NCBI RefSeq assembly: GCF_000429365.1
Contig: NZ_AUBS01000008.1
Coordinates: 94,346 to 158,345 of the forward strand
Origin: Pseudodonghicola xiamenensis DSM 18339
GTDB lineage: Bacteria; Pseudomonadota; Alphaproteobacteria; Rhodobacterales; Rhodobacteraceae
Direction: 5' to 3'
Length of the DNA: 64,000 bases
Shown: one piece after another, positions 32,364 to 40,781 of the stretch
Position numbering within the stretch: the first letter of the stretch is position 1
Layout of the letters: every line of letters begins with the position of its first letter
The notes under the pieces: model-generated
Databases searched by the model: none
The model's input: the letters and a program-made list of their open reading frames with translations, nothing else
What the model was told of the DNA's origin: nothing
Program-made: the position numbers and the translations under genes

Positions 32364-34370
32364 ATGACCCGCCATGACGGCACCGATATGGCCGGGGGCA
32401 AACGCCCCCGGCTTTTCGTTTATAACGGTGGTTTTCTGACCCAGCCCCGGCTGCGGCGAATGCTGGCGCTGGCCGGCTACGATCTGCGGCTGGGCCTGCC
32501 GCGGCCCGGGGATGCCGTCGCGGTCTGGGGCGCCGGCCCCACCGCCCACCGCGGCCTCGCCATCGCCGCAAGGCGCAGCACCCCGGTGCTCCGGGTCGAG
32601 GACGCCTTGCTCCGTTCGCTCCACCCCGGCCGTGCCGGAGAGCCGCCGATCGGGCTGACGCTGGATTGGTCGGGGCCGCATTTCGATCCCGCTCAGCCTT
32701 CGGATCTGGAGCGGTTGCTAGCGACCCACCCACTGGACGACAGCGCGCTCTTGAACCGCGCCCGCGACGCCATCGCCCGGATGCGCGAGATCGGACTGAC
32801 CAAATACAGCGGCTACGATCCCGATATCGCCCTGCCCCGCGCGCCTTATGTTCTGGTGATCGACCAGACCCGCGGCGACGCCTCGGTCACGGCCTCGGGC
32901 GCCGATCTGGCGCGTTTCAAGGAAATGCTGGTCTTTGCCCAACTCGAACATCCCGGCATGCCGGTGGTGATCAAGACCCACCCCGAAACCCGCGCTGGAT
33001 ACCGCCCCGGCCATTTCGGCCCCGAGGATGAAAACGATCGGGTGCGGCTCCTTTCCGAGCCAGTCGATCCCTGGGCGCTGATGGAGGGGGCGGTGGGCGT
33101 CTATACGGTGTCCTCGCAACTGGGGTTCGAGGCGATCCTCGCCGGCCATCGCCCCCGTGTCTTCGGCCAGCCCTTCTATTCCGGCTGGGGGTTGACCGAG
33201 GATGAGGCCCCGCTGCCGCGCAGAACCCGGCGGCTGACCCGCGCCCAGATTTTCGCCGCGGCGATGATGCTCTATCCGATCTGGTACGATCCCTATCGCG
33301 ACCGGCTTTGCGAGCTGGAGGGCGCGATGGATACGCTGGAGGCCCAGGTGCAGGCCTGGCGCGAAGATCATCACGGCTGGATCGCCAGCGGCATGCGCCT
33401 GTGGAAACGCAAACCCTTGCAGGGTTTCTTCGGGAGCGAGAAGCGGATGATCTTTTCCGACGATCCGGCCCGGGCGCCCGCCGGGCGCCGCCGGATGATC
33501 TGGGCCTCGGGCGCCACCGAGGAAGACACCGCGGTACGGGTCGAGGATGGCTTTCTGCGCTCTCGCGGGCTGGGGGCGAAGCTGGTGCCGCCGCTGTCGC
33601 TGGTGACCGACGATCTGGGGATCTATTACGATCCGCGCCGCCCCAGCCGGCTGGAGGCGCTGATCGGCCGGCGCACGGCCCTGCGCCCCGATCAGAGCCT
33701 CAGGGCGCAACGGCTGATCGCCGCGCTGACAGCCGCGGGGCTGAGCAAGTACAACCTGGACGGCGCCCTGCCCGAACTGCCACCGGGTCAGCGTATCCTG
33801 GTGCCAGGTCAGGTGGAAAACGACGCCTCGATCCTGACCGGGGCGGGAGCGATCAGAACCAACCTGGCCCTGCTGCAGGCGGTTCGCGCTGCCAATCCAC
33901 AGGCGGTGATCATCTACAAGCCGCACCCGGACGTCGAGGCCGGCCTGCGCCCCGGCGCGGTCGACACCGAAGGGCTTGCCGATCTGGTGGCACATCGCGC
34001 CGATCCGATGGCACTTCTATCGCAAGTCGATGCAGTCTGGACCATGACCTCGCTTCTGGGCTTCGAGGCGCTGCTGCGCGGGGTAGACGTCACCAGCCTT
34101 GGCGCCCCCTTCTATGCCGGCTGGGGGCTGACCCGCGATCTGGGAGAGATCCCGCCGCGCCGAACCGCCCGACCGAGCCTTGAGGGGCTGGTCCACGCGG
34201 CGCTGATCGACTATCCGCGGTACCGCGATCCGGTCACCCGCCTGGCCTGCCCGGTGGAGGTGATCGTCGAACGACTGGCCCGCAACCAGATCCCCAAGCC
34301 GCCACTGGCGAACCGCAGCCTGTCGAAACTGCAGGGCATCTTCGCGACCTACGCGTATCTGTGGCGTTGA
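32364..34370 (+). CDS. kpsC: Capsule polysaccharide beta-Kdo transferase, KpsC-like
   Basis: A 668-residue two-module protein, close to the 675 residues of E. coli KpsC. Both halves show the same family motifs (GYDPDIALPRAPYVLVIDQTRGDAS-type start, then IKTHPETRAGYRPGHF; and the second QVENDASIL, IIYKPHPDVEAGLRPG). Each half ends in a similar SQLGFEAIL/TSLLGFEALLRG then GAPFYAGWGLT segment. It builds the poly-beta-Kdo linker of group 2 capsules. The start at 32364 is 4 nt after the lipoprotein stop. Confidence 0.92.
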   Translation: MTRHDGTDMAGGKRPRLFVYNGGFLTQPRLRRMLALAGYDLRLGLPRPGDAVAVWGAGPTAHRGLAIAARRSTPVLRVEDALLRSLHPGRAGEPPIGLTLDWSGPHFDPAQPSDLERLLATHPLDDSALLNRARDAIARMREIGLTKYSGYDPDIALPRAPYVLVIDQTRGDASVTASGADLARFKEMLVFAQLEHPGMPVVIKTHPETRAGYRPGHFGPEDENDRVRLLSEPVDPWALMEGAVGVYTVSSQLGFEAILAGHRPRVFGQPFYSGWGLTEDEAPLPRRTRRLTRAQIFAAAMMLYPIWYDPYRDRLCELEGAMDTLEAQVQAWREDHHGWIASGMRLWKRKPLQGFFGSEKRMIFSDDPARAPAGRRRMIWASGATEEDTAVRVEDGFLRSRGLGAKLVPPLSLVTDDLGIYYDPRRPSRLEALIGRRTALRPDQSLRAQRLIAALTAAGLSKYNLDGALPELPPGQRILVPGQVENDASILTGAGAIRTNLALLQAVRAANPQAVIIYKPHPDVEAGLRPGAVDTEGLADLVAHRADPMALLSQVDAVWTMTSLLGFEALLRGVDVTSLGAPFYAGWGLTRDLGEIPPRRTARPSLEGLVHAALIDYPRYRDPVTRLACPVEVIVERLARNQIPKPPLANRSLSKLQGIFATYAYLWR

Positions 34371-34383
34371 GAGCCTGTGCGGG

Positions 34384-34440
34384 AGGGGGCTCTGCCCCCG
34401 GCCTGCGGCCTCCCCCGGGATATTTGCAGCCAGGAAAAGG
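34384..34440 (+). repeat. Interspersed GC-palindrome repeat, copy A
   Basis: This 57-nt element begins with the palindrome GGGGGCTCTGCCCCC, continues with GGCCTGCGGCC and ends in GGGATATTTGCAGCCAG followed by an A-rich tail. A second copy lies inverted at 51974-52036. Both occupy convergent 3'-3' gene junctions (here kpsC and ribD), so each may serve as a bidirectional transcription stop. Confidence 0.75.
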
Positions 34441-34449
34441 CCAGAGGCG

Positions 34450-35556
34450 TCACAGCGAAGGCAGCGCCCGGGTCCAGCGGGCCATCACATCGGGCCCGAT
34501 GGTGCGCAGCTCGGCCAGATCGAAGCGCGGCGCCTCGGTCAACTGTCCGAGCCCCAGCGCGCCGATCGCCGGCAACCCTTCAGCCCCGATCGCCAGGCCG
34601 GCAGTGAAGCCCACCAGTTCGTCGACCAGATCGTCGCCCAGAAGCGAGGCTGCCAGCGCGCTGCCGCCTTCGCAGAACACCCGTGTCAGCCCCGCCTGCC
34701 CCAATTGGCGCAGCACATCGGCCGGGTCGAGCTGGCTGCCACGCAAGGCGCAGGGGATGAGCCGCGCCCCCAGGCCTTCCCAGGCGCGGCACCGCTCAAT
34801 ATCGACACCGGGCCCGTGACAGAGCCAGACCGGGACCTCTCCGGCGGTACGGGCGAGCTGACCGAGCAGTGGCAGGTCGAGATGGCGCGAGACCACCACG
34901 CGCAGCGGCTGATGCGTCGCCCCCATGCCGCGCACGGTGAGCGCGGGATCATCAGCGCGTGCGGTGCCCGCGCCGACCATCACCGCATCATGACGCGCCC
35001 GCATCGCATGGACCGCACGGCGGGCCTCCGGGCCAGTGATCCACTGGCTCTGGCCGGTGGCAGTGGCGATACGTCCATCGAAACTCGACGCCATCTTCAG
35101 GGTCACCATCGGGCGGCCCTGTTCGGTCTTGAGAAAGAAGCCGGCCAGATCATGCGCCGCCCGGTCGGCCAGCACGCCGGTGGTCACGGCGATGCCGTGC
35201 TTGCGCAGCCGGTCGAGCCCCTGACCCGAAACGCGCGGGTCACTGTCCTCGATCGCAACCACCACGCGGACCACCCCCGCCGCGATCAGCGCATCGGCGC
35301 AGGGCGGCGTCTTGCCGTGATGTGAACAGGGTTCCAGAGAGACATAGGCCGTGGCGCCCCGGGCCAGATCTCCGGCCTGCGCCAGGGCCTGGGGTTCGGC
35401 ATGCGGTCGACCGCCCGGCGCGGTGGACCCGCGCCCGACGATACGGCCGTCCTTGACAATCACACAACCGACGGCGGGGTTCGGCCAACACCGCCCCTGT
35501 CCGCGCCGGCCCAGCGACAGGGCCAGCGCCATGAACCGGTCGTCAGCGCCGCTCAC
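34450..35556 (-). CDS. ribD: Bifunctional riboflavin deaminase/reductase
   Basis: A 368-residue RibD. The N-terminal cytidine-deaminase-like domain has the zinc motif HAE (His52, Glu54) and [11 protein letters not shown] (Cys77, Cys86), deaminating the pyrimidine intermediate. The C-terminal reductase domain (from [14 protein letters not shown]) uses NADPH to reduce the ribosyl side chain. It overlaps nrdR by 4 nt and is cotranscribed with it, while the rest of the riboflavin genes lie beyond the capsule block. Confidence 0.95.
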   Translation of the reverse strand: MSGADDRFMALALSLGRRGQGRCWPNPAVGCVIVKDGRIVGRGSTAPGGRPHAEPQALAQAGDLARGATAYVSLEPCSHHGKTPPCADALIAAGVVRVVVAIEDSDPRVSGQGLDRLRKHGIAVTTGVLADRAAHDLAGFFLKTEQGRPMVTLKMASSFDGRIATATGQSQWITGPEARRAVHAMRARHDAVMVGAGTARADDPALTVRGMGATHQPLRVVVSRHLDLPLLGQLARTAGEVPVWLCHGPGVDIERCRAWEGLGARLIPCALRGSQLDPADVLRQLGQAGLTRVFCEGGSALAASLLGDDLVDELVGFTAGLAIGAEGLPAIGALGLGQLTEAPRFDLAELRTIGPDVMARWTRALPSL

Positions 35557-36020
35557 TCGTCCGGCGCCGGCGTCGGGCGCAATTCATGAACGAAGCTTTC
35601 GAAATCGTCCGCGGCCTGGAAGTTCTTGTAAACGCTGGCGAACCTCACATAGGCGACAGTGTCGATCCGGGCCAGGGCCTCCATCACGATTTCACCGATG
35701 CGCTTGGTGGGAATATCGGTTTCCCCCATGCTTTCCAGCCGCCGCACGATGCCCGAGATCATCTGGTCGATCCGCTCCGGATCGATCGGGCGTTTCTGCA
35801 TCGAGATGCGGATCGAGCGTTCCAGCTTGTCACGATCGAAATCCTCGCGCTTGCCTGAGGTCTTGATCACCACCAGATCGCGGAGCTGCACCCGTTCATA
35901 GGTGGTAAAGCGACCGCCACAGGCCGGGCAGAACCGGCGCCTGCGGATGGCCACATGATCCTCGGCCGGACGCGAATCCTTCACCTGCGTGTCGATATTT
36001 CCGCAAAACGGGCAGCGCAT
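35553..36020 (-). CDS. nrdR: Transcriptional repressor NrdR
   Basis: A 155-residue regulator of ribonucleotide reductase genes. It has the N-terminal zinc ribbon (Cys3/Cys6 and Cys31/Cys34) and an ATP-cone domain (about 49-139) that senses ATP/dATP. The [20 protein letters not shown] segment is diagnostic. It heads the nrdR-ribD transcript. An exact DnaA-box match lies 64 bp upstream. Confidence 0.96.
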   Translation of the reverse strand: MRCPFCGNIDTQVKDSRPAEDHVAIRRRRFCPACGGRFTTYERVQLRDLVVIKTSGKREDFDRDKLERSIRISMQKRPIDPERIDQMISGIVRRLESMGETDIPTKRIGEIVMEALARIDTVAYVRFASVYKNFQAADDFESFVHELRPTPAPDE

Positions 36021-36083
36021 GCCGGTTCCCTTCGTTCGTGATCTGCCTCGGGCCCGCCGGTGTTTGTTGCTCTGCGGGCGCAG

Positions 36084-36092
36084 TTATCCACA
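36084..36092 (+). promoter_or_regulatory. DnaA box (TTATCCACA) upstream of nrdR
   Basis: This 9-bp sequence matches the strict DnaA consensus. It lies in the 225-bp divergent region between nrdR and the RTX gene. One weaker TCTTCCACA is also present near 36203. A single box may modulate nrdR-ribD expression, but a chance match is possible. Confidence 0.4.
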
Positions 36093-36245
36093 ACTATAGG
36101 CGACCCTCTAGAGTTTGGGTAGGGGGGAAATGCGACCGCAAGATGAGCCGTCGGGCGGCGGCAGGAAAAGGGTCCACACCCCGACCGGTTTCCCCTACGG
36201 TATCTTCCACAGGTTTCGATATTCGGCCAAAGCGAGTTTCCAGCC

Positions 36246-37790
36246 ATGGCATTCACCCATGTTTTCCAGAATTTCAACAAGACCTGGCTGCACGTCGGGG
36301 ACGGTGCAGCTGATGTCTTCGTAGGCGATGACACCGTCCTGACCGGCCCCTACAAGGGCACGCTGCAAACCAAGGACGAAATCCGCGCCGGCGGCGGCGA
36401 CGATTATCTGGATGGCGAAACCGGCCGGAATATCCTGTATGGCGAGGCCGGGAACGACGGGTTCACCATTGGCGATGCCGCTGATGGAACCGCCTGGGAT
36501 CGCGCCTTTGGCGGCAGCGGTGCGGATGTCTTCTATGCCAGCGCCCACAGCCCGATCGCCGGCAAGCTGCACCTGGTCAACGGTGGCTCGGGAACCGATA
36601 CCTTCTGGTTCCACCTCTACGCCGGTGTGGCCGACCTGCGGGGCGATACCGTCTTTCTGGATGGCCGGGCCACAACCCGGCTCAGCTCCATCGAAACCGT
36701 CATCGGCAGCTCACATGATGACATCCTGCGGGCCGGAGGGAGGGTCTTCGAGATGGCGGGAGCTGCGGGGGACGACACCCTGATCGCCAACCCAGAGGCG
36801 AAGCCCAAAGGCTATTACAACGGTACGCTTCTGATCGGCGGCATTGGCAGGGATGAGTTGCGCGGCGGCGATCATGGCGACACCCTGTTCGATCACAGCA
36901 ATCTGTTCGACGGCAAGCCGGACAGCACCGAGGCGGAAACCGATGTGCTTTATGGCGGCGGCGGGGTGGACCGTCTGTTTTCCTATTCCGGCGACGACAG
37001 GCTTTTCGGCGGAGATGGCGGGGACAGGATCTTTTCCCTGGCCGGAAACGACATCATCCGGGGCGGCAAGGGCAGCGATCACATCGCCTTCGGCTATGCA
37101 TTGACGTGGGAGGAAACCTATGCCCGACCGCAGGGCAGCCTCTATGGGCTGAGCATCGACGGAGGCGCGAATGGGCGTGGCGGCGATACCGTCGATTTCT
37201 CCATGGTGACCCTCTCCTTCGGGGCGCTGATCCGCGGCGTGAAGGTCAATCTGGGCGTCGATAAGGGCTGGGACCTGTCCTCGCCCGACGGGCCACAGAA
37301 GTTTCGCCTCAAGCAGATCGAAAATATCATCGGAACCGCTCGTGACGATATTCTGATCGGGTCGGCGAAAGACAACAGATTGCAGGGCGCTGGCGGCGAC
37401 GATCTTGTCAAGGGCGGCGCCGGAAAGGACGTCCTTGAGGGAGGCGATGGCAGCGACCGGCTGTTCGGCGGCGCCAATGCCGATGTCCTGGTCTCGGACT
37501 TCGATGGCGATATTCTGTCCGGCGGGTCAGGGATCGACCGGTTCGAGTTCAAGCTGAGCAATTCTGAAGTTCACAGGGGCATCGCCCGGATCACCGATTA
37601 CGATACCCGTGAGGCCATCATCACCGATTGGGACAGCCTTCTGAAGATCGAGATGACCGACACGACCGACGGCGCCCTCGTCAGCGGAGACGGCGGGCGG
37701 AGCTCAATTCTGTTCGAAGGGGTCAAGGTCGCCGAGCTGTCGCTGGACCGGTTCTTCGTCACCCCCTCCCCCTATGATGACGACCTGTAA
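36246..37790 (+). CDS. RTX-type calcium-binding repeat protein
   Basis: A 514-residue acidic protein with many Gly-Gly-x-Gly-x-Asp nonapeptide repeats, in blocks near residues 47-60, 225-290 and 370-430 (for example GGDDYLDGE, GGDGGDRIF, GGAGKDVLEGG). Such repeats bind calcium and form beta-rolls after type I secretion. No enzymatic domain was recognised, and no N-terminal signal peptide is present, consistent with a C-terminal secretion signal. Type I transporter genes are not in the window. It may be a secreted structural or adhesive protein. Confidence 0.85.
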   Translation: MAFTHVFQNFNKTWLHVGDGAADVFVGDDTVLTGPYKGTLQTKDEIRAGGGDDYLDGETGRNILYGEAGNDGFTIGDAADGTAWDRAFGGSGADVFYASAHSPIAGKLHLVNGGSGTDTFWFHLYAGVADLRGDTVFLDGRATTRLSSIETVIGSSHDDILRAGGRVFEMAGAAGDDTLIANPEAKPKGYYNGTLLIGGIGRDELRGGDHGDTLFDHSNLFDGKPDSTEAETDVLYGGGGVDRLFSYSGDDRLFGGDGGDRIFSLAGNDIIRGGKGSDHIAFGYALTWEETYARPQGSLYGLSIDGGANGRGGDTVDFSMVTLSFGALIRGVKVNLGVDKGWDLSSPDGPQKFRLKQIENIIGTARDDILIGSAKDNRLQGAGGDDLVKGGAGKDVLEGGDGSDRLFGGANADVLVSDFDGDILSGGSGIDRFEFKLSNSEVHRGIARITDYDTREAIITDWDSLLKIEMTDTTDGALVSGDGGRSSILFEGVKVAELSLDRFFVTPSPYDDDL

Positions 37791-37804
37791 GCGCGTGCGT
37801 CGGC

Positions 37805-38221
37805 TCAACCCAGATGGGCAGCGACCTCGCGTCGATGCGGGGCGGATCGATGTTCGAAAAGGTAAATTCCCTGCCATATTCCAAGCCGCATACGGCCATC
37901 CAGCACAGGAAACGACAAGCTGATCGGCAACAGCGCCGCCTTGATATGGGCCGGCATATCGTCCGGCCCCTCATAGGTATGGGTCAGATAGGACATCGTG
38001 GGGTCGGTGCTGGGCGGCACCAGCCGATGAAAGAAGGCCCTCAGATCGGTCTGGACCTCAGGGTCGGCATTTTCCTGGATCAGCAACGAACAAGAGGTGT
38101 GGCGGACAAAAAGTGTCAGTAACCCCTCGTCGCGGCCACAGTCTTGCACCCAGGCCGCGACATCGCGGGTGAATTCATACAGCCCCTGCCCCCGGGTCGG
38201 AATGGTGAAAGTCGTCTGCAT
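37805..38221 (-). CDS. YjbQ family protein (UPF0047)
   Basis: A 138-residue protein of the YjbQ family, with LLTLFVRHTSCSLLIQENADP, DMPAHIKAAL and IWQGIYLFEHR. E. coli YjbQ has been described as a secondary thiamine-phosphate synthase, probably a side activity. The conserved His and Cys residues in the RHTSCSL and PAHIKAAL segments are kept. It converges on the RTX gene with only 14 bp between. Confidence 0.88.
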   Translation of the reverse strand: MQTTFTIPTRGQGLYEFTRDVAAWVQDCGRDEGLLTLFVRHTSCSLLIQENADPEVQTDLRAFFHRLVPPSTDPTMSYLTHTYEGPDDMPAHIKAALLPISLSFPVLDGRMRLGIWQGIYLFEHRSAPHRREVAAHLG

Positions 38222-38275
38222 GATTGCAGTTAGACCCGTCCCCCAGACGAAGGCAAGCCAGAGGAGGAGAGAAGA

Positions 38276-38668
38276 TCAGCCAGCGGCATAGGCCCGGCGC
38301 GCTGCGGCGATGGGCGCGGCATGCAGTTCAGCCCAGTCGATCAGCACCCCCAGCGGGCCCAGCAACGATAACCCCATATCGGTCAGCCGATATTCGACGC
38401 TGGGTGGCTTGGTCGGAAACACCTCGCGCGCGATCAGCCCATCGCGTTCGAGATCACGCAAGGACTGGGTCAGCATGCGTTTCGAAATATCCGGCAGCGC
38501 CCGGCCGATGGCATTGAACCGCGCCGGCCCCTGGGCCAGCTCCAGCAGGATCAGCGTGGTCCATTTCGCCGCTAGGTGGTCTAACACATGGCGCACCGGG
38601 CAATTGCCCAGATCCTGCCCTTCTTCTTTCCAAACCTGCAGCCGGTCCGGCGCGGCGACATCACGCAT
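38276..38668 (-). CDS. HxlR-family transcriptional regulator (QorR-like)
   Basis: A 130-residue winged-helix regulator. It has the N-terminal Cys of [16 protein letters not shown] (Cys23), the family motif that senses quinones or thiol-reactive compounds in HxlR members such as HypR and YodB. It is divergent from qorB, an arrangement also seen for E. coli qorR-qorB. A strong palindrome in the shared promoter is its likely operator. Confidence 0.85.
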   Translation of the reverse strand: MRDVAAPDRLQVWKEEGQDLGNCPVRHVLDHLAAKWTTLILLELAQGPARFNAIGRALPDISKRMLTQSLRDLERDGLIAREVFPTKPPSVEYRLTDMGLSLLGPLGVLIDWAELHAAPIAAARRAYAAG

Positions 38669-38720
38669 GGGGTTCCCTCCAGGTAACCTGGGCAGAAAAA
38701 ACTGCCTTCTTTTCAGATGC

Positions 38721-38744
38721 CAGATAGGTCTCTATCTGAGACCT
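38721..38744. promoter_or_regulatory. Nested palindromes in the hxlR-qorB promoter
   Basis: CAGATAG-GTCT-CTATCTG (38721-38738) is a perfect dyad. It overlaps a second dyad, AGGTCT-N7-AGACCT (38726-38744). The overlapping symmetries suggest an operator for the divergent HxlR regulator. Confidence 0.6.
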
Positions 38745-38775
38745 GTCAACGATTGAAGACTAAAAGGAGTCTCTC

Positions 38776-39642
38776 ATGTCCACCTCTCTCCTGATGGTGA
38801 CCGGCGCTTCCGGTCACCTGGGCCGGCTGGTCATCGACCATCTGAAAACCCTGGTGCCGGCGGCGCAGATCGTCGCTTTGGTCCGCAAACCGGAAACCAA
38901 AGCGGCCTATGAGGCCGAAGGCATCGCCGCCCGGATCGGCGATTACGATGATGTCGATAGCCTCAAGGCCGCTTTCGACGGAATTGACCGGCTGCTGCTG
39001 ATCTCTTCCAGCGCCGTGGGTCAACGGGCGCGCCAGCATGGCAACGCGATCGAGGCCGCCAAGGCCGCCGATGTGGGTTTCATCGCCTATACCTCGATCC
39101 TCGAGGCCGCGACCTCCCCCATGGCACTGGCCGAGGAACACAAAGCCACCGAGGCCATGCTGGCCGACAGCGGCATCCCCCATGCGCTGCTGCGCAACGG
39201 CTGGTACACCGAAAATCTTCTGGCCAGCCTGCCCACCGATCTGGAGTTGGGTCAGCACTTCGGTTGCGCCGGAGAAGGCCGCTTCGCCACCGCGCCGCGC
39301 AAGGATTACGCCGAAGCCGCGGCCATCGTGCTGGCCGGCGGCGATCATGCCGGCAAGGCTTACGAACTGGCGGGCGACAGCGATTTCACCCTTGCCGATT
39401 TCGCCGCCGAACTGAGCAAGCAGGCCGGCAAACCGATAAGCTATACCGACATGCCGGAAGACGCCTATACCGCCGCTCTGGTGCAGGCCGGTCTGCCCGA
39501 AGGCTTTGCCGCAATCCTCGCCGACAGCGATGCCAAGGCGGCCCAAGGTGCGCTGAGTTCCACCAGCAAGGACCTTTCCACGCTGATCGGTCATCCGACC
39601 ACACCGCTGGCTGAGACCATCGCCACAGCCCTGGCGGCCTGA
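38776..39642 (+). CDS. NAD(P)H:quinone oxidoreductase, QorB-like (NmrA-type SDR)
   Basis: A 288-residue atypical short-chain dehydrogenase with the N-terminal VTGASGHLG nucleotide-binding motif, LLISSSAVGQRARQHGN and LRNGWYTENLL segments typical of E. coli QorB (YtfG). That enzyme reduces quinones with NAD(P)H. The gene is divergent from an HxlR regulator. AAAAGGAG precedes the start. Confidence 0.9.
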   Translation: MSTSLLMVTGASGHLGRLVIDHLKTLVPAAQIVALVRKPETKAAYEAEGIAARIGDYDDVDSLKAAFDGIDRLLLISSSAVGQRARQHGNAIEAAKAADVGFIAYTSILEAATSPMALAEEHKATEAMLADSGIPHALLRNGWYTENLLASLPTDLELGQHFGCAGEGRFATAPRKDYAEAAAIVLAGGDHAGKAYELAGDSDFTLADFAAELSKQAGKPISYTDMPEDAYTAALVQAGLPEGFAAILADSDAKAAQGALSSTSKDLSTLIGHPTTPLAETIATALAA

Positions 39643-39652
39643 TGCAGATACG

Positions 39653-39675
39653 GGCCCGCCGCCCGGCGGCGGGCC
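39653..39675. terminator. GC hairpin after qorB-like gene
   Basis: GGCCCGCCGCC and GGCGGCGGGCC form an 11-bp stem with a very short loop, 10 nt after the stop and facing the convergent downstream gene. There is no T-run. Confidence 0.55.
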
Positions 39676-39712
39676 GGCCCCACGCCTTCCCCGGAGGGGG
39701 CGTCAGGCGACG

Positions 39713-40132
39713 TCAGTCGTGCCAGACACGATCCTCGACCCGGTCGTAACAATAGTTGCGCGCCATCGCGGCAGTCAGATTGTCGCCAGCGCGTTTTACC
39801 GCAAGTGACAGGCCGACGCTGGTATCGGCCCCTTGTGGCGGTGTCAGCGCGAATTGTACCGCCTTACGCCCCGGTCGGCTGACCGACGGGCCCAGCGGCT
39901 TCCAGATATAGATCCGCTGATTGGCCGGCGTTCTCAGCGCGGCGATCGCGTAATCCCCGGCGCCGCACCAATAATCACCGGCACCGGCGCCGACCTCGCT
40001 CACCACTTCGAACACCCCCTGGCCCAGGTCGTGAACCTCATGTCGGTTTTGCGCCCGCCAGGCCCAGGCAAGCGCCGGCAATGCCGCCAGCGCAGCCGCC
40101 GCAAAGATCGTCTTCGTCATTCGGGACTGCAT
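39713..40132 (-). CDS. Exported protein of unknown function, paralogue of the upstream gene
   Basis: A 139-residue protein with a signal peptide (MTKTIFAAAALAALPALAWA). The mature part shares VFEVVSE, YWCGAGDYA, GPSVSRPGRKAVQFAL and a C-terminal NYCYDR with the gene at 40174-40614. Two or more conserved Cys suggest a disulfide-bonded periplasmic fold. AAGGGG precedes the ATG at 40132; the longer upstream reading is a shadow. The function is not recognised. Confidence 0.78.
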   Translation of the reverse strand: MQSRMTKTIFAAAALAALPALAWAWRAQNRHEVHDLGQGVFEVVSEVGAGAGDYWCGAGDYAIAALRTPANQRIYIWKPLGPSVSRPGRKAVQFALTPPQGADTSVGLSLAVKRAGDNLTAAMARNYCYDRVEDRVWHD

Positions 40133-40173
40133 GATCTTTCCCCTTCCTGCCACCACTACATGGCGCTTCGTGT

Positions 40174-40614
40174 TTACATGGCGCTGCGCGTTTCCTCGCA
40201 ATAGGTCATCGCCTCTTGCACGCTCATATGGGTGCCGGGCCTCATAGCGCTCAGCAAATGGAACGACAGGAAATTCTGCAGCGAGGTCCCCTCCATACCC
40301 GATGCTTCCGCCATCTGCGGCGCCCGGAGCGAAAACTGCACAGCCGAACGCCGCCCCGTGATCACACTGGGACCACGTCCCCGCACCACGTAAATCCGCG
40401 CGGTCCATTTCGCATGCAGCACCCGCTGGGCGTAATCGGCGGCACCGCACCAATACTCACCGCCCGATCCCCCGGCTTTGGAGACGACTTCGAACACCTC
40501 GTCATCCACCGGATAGGCATGAACCAAGGGCTTGAGGTTCACCGCCCCGGCCTGCTGTGCCCCCCCAAAGCCCAGGGCCAGAACCCCGATCAGGGCGGCT
40601 GCAAAACGTTTCAT
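40174..40614 (-). CDS. Exported protein of unknown function, paralogue of the downstream gene
   Basis: A 146-residue protein with a signal peptide (MKRFAAALIGVLALGFGGAQQAGA). It shares VFEVVSK, EYWCGAADYA, GPSVITGRRSAVQFSL and a C-terminal TYCEE with its neighbour 41 bp downstream. The pair arose by tandem duplication and is probably cotranscribed. Its position after rpoD is likely incidental; a terminator separates them. Confidence 0.78.
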   Translation of the reverse strand: MKRFAAALIGVLALGFGGAQQAGAVNLKPLVHAYPVDDEVFEVVSKAGGSGGEYWCGAADYAQRVLHAKWTARIYVVRGRGPSVITGRRSAVQFSLRAPQMAEASGMEGTSLQNFLSFHLLSAMRPGTHMSVQEAMTYCEETRSAM

Positions 40615-40723
40615 GGTGCGGACCTCCGGACAATACCTGTCATGACTGTCATTATAGATAGGTCCGACAAGGAACCGAGAACAGGGGTCATCGCAAAGAT
40701 CACTCTGCAACGCCGGGCGCAGC

Positions 40724-40757
40724 AAAAAGCCCGCGCCGATCTGTCTCGGCGCGGGCT
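40724..40757 (-). terminator. Rho-independent terminator of rpoD
   Basis: On the minus strand a 12-bp stem, AGCCCGCGCCGA with its complement, a 6-nt loop and a TTTTT run form a classical terminator 25-58 nt after the rpoD stop. Confidence 0.9.
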
Positions 40758-40781
40758 TCTATCTGTGCATGAAGGATTCGC

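Noticed and set aside
36084..36092. Replication origin
   Set aside because: Only one perfect DnaA box is present and there is no AT-rich unwinding element or dnaA/dnaN neighbour.
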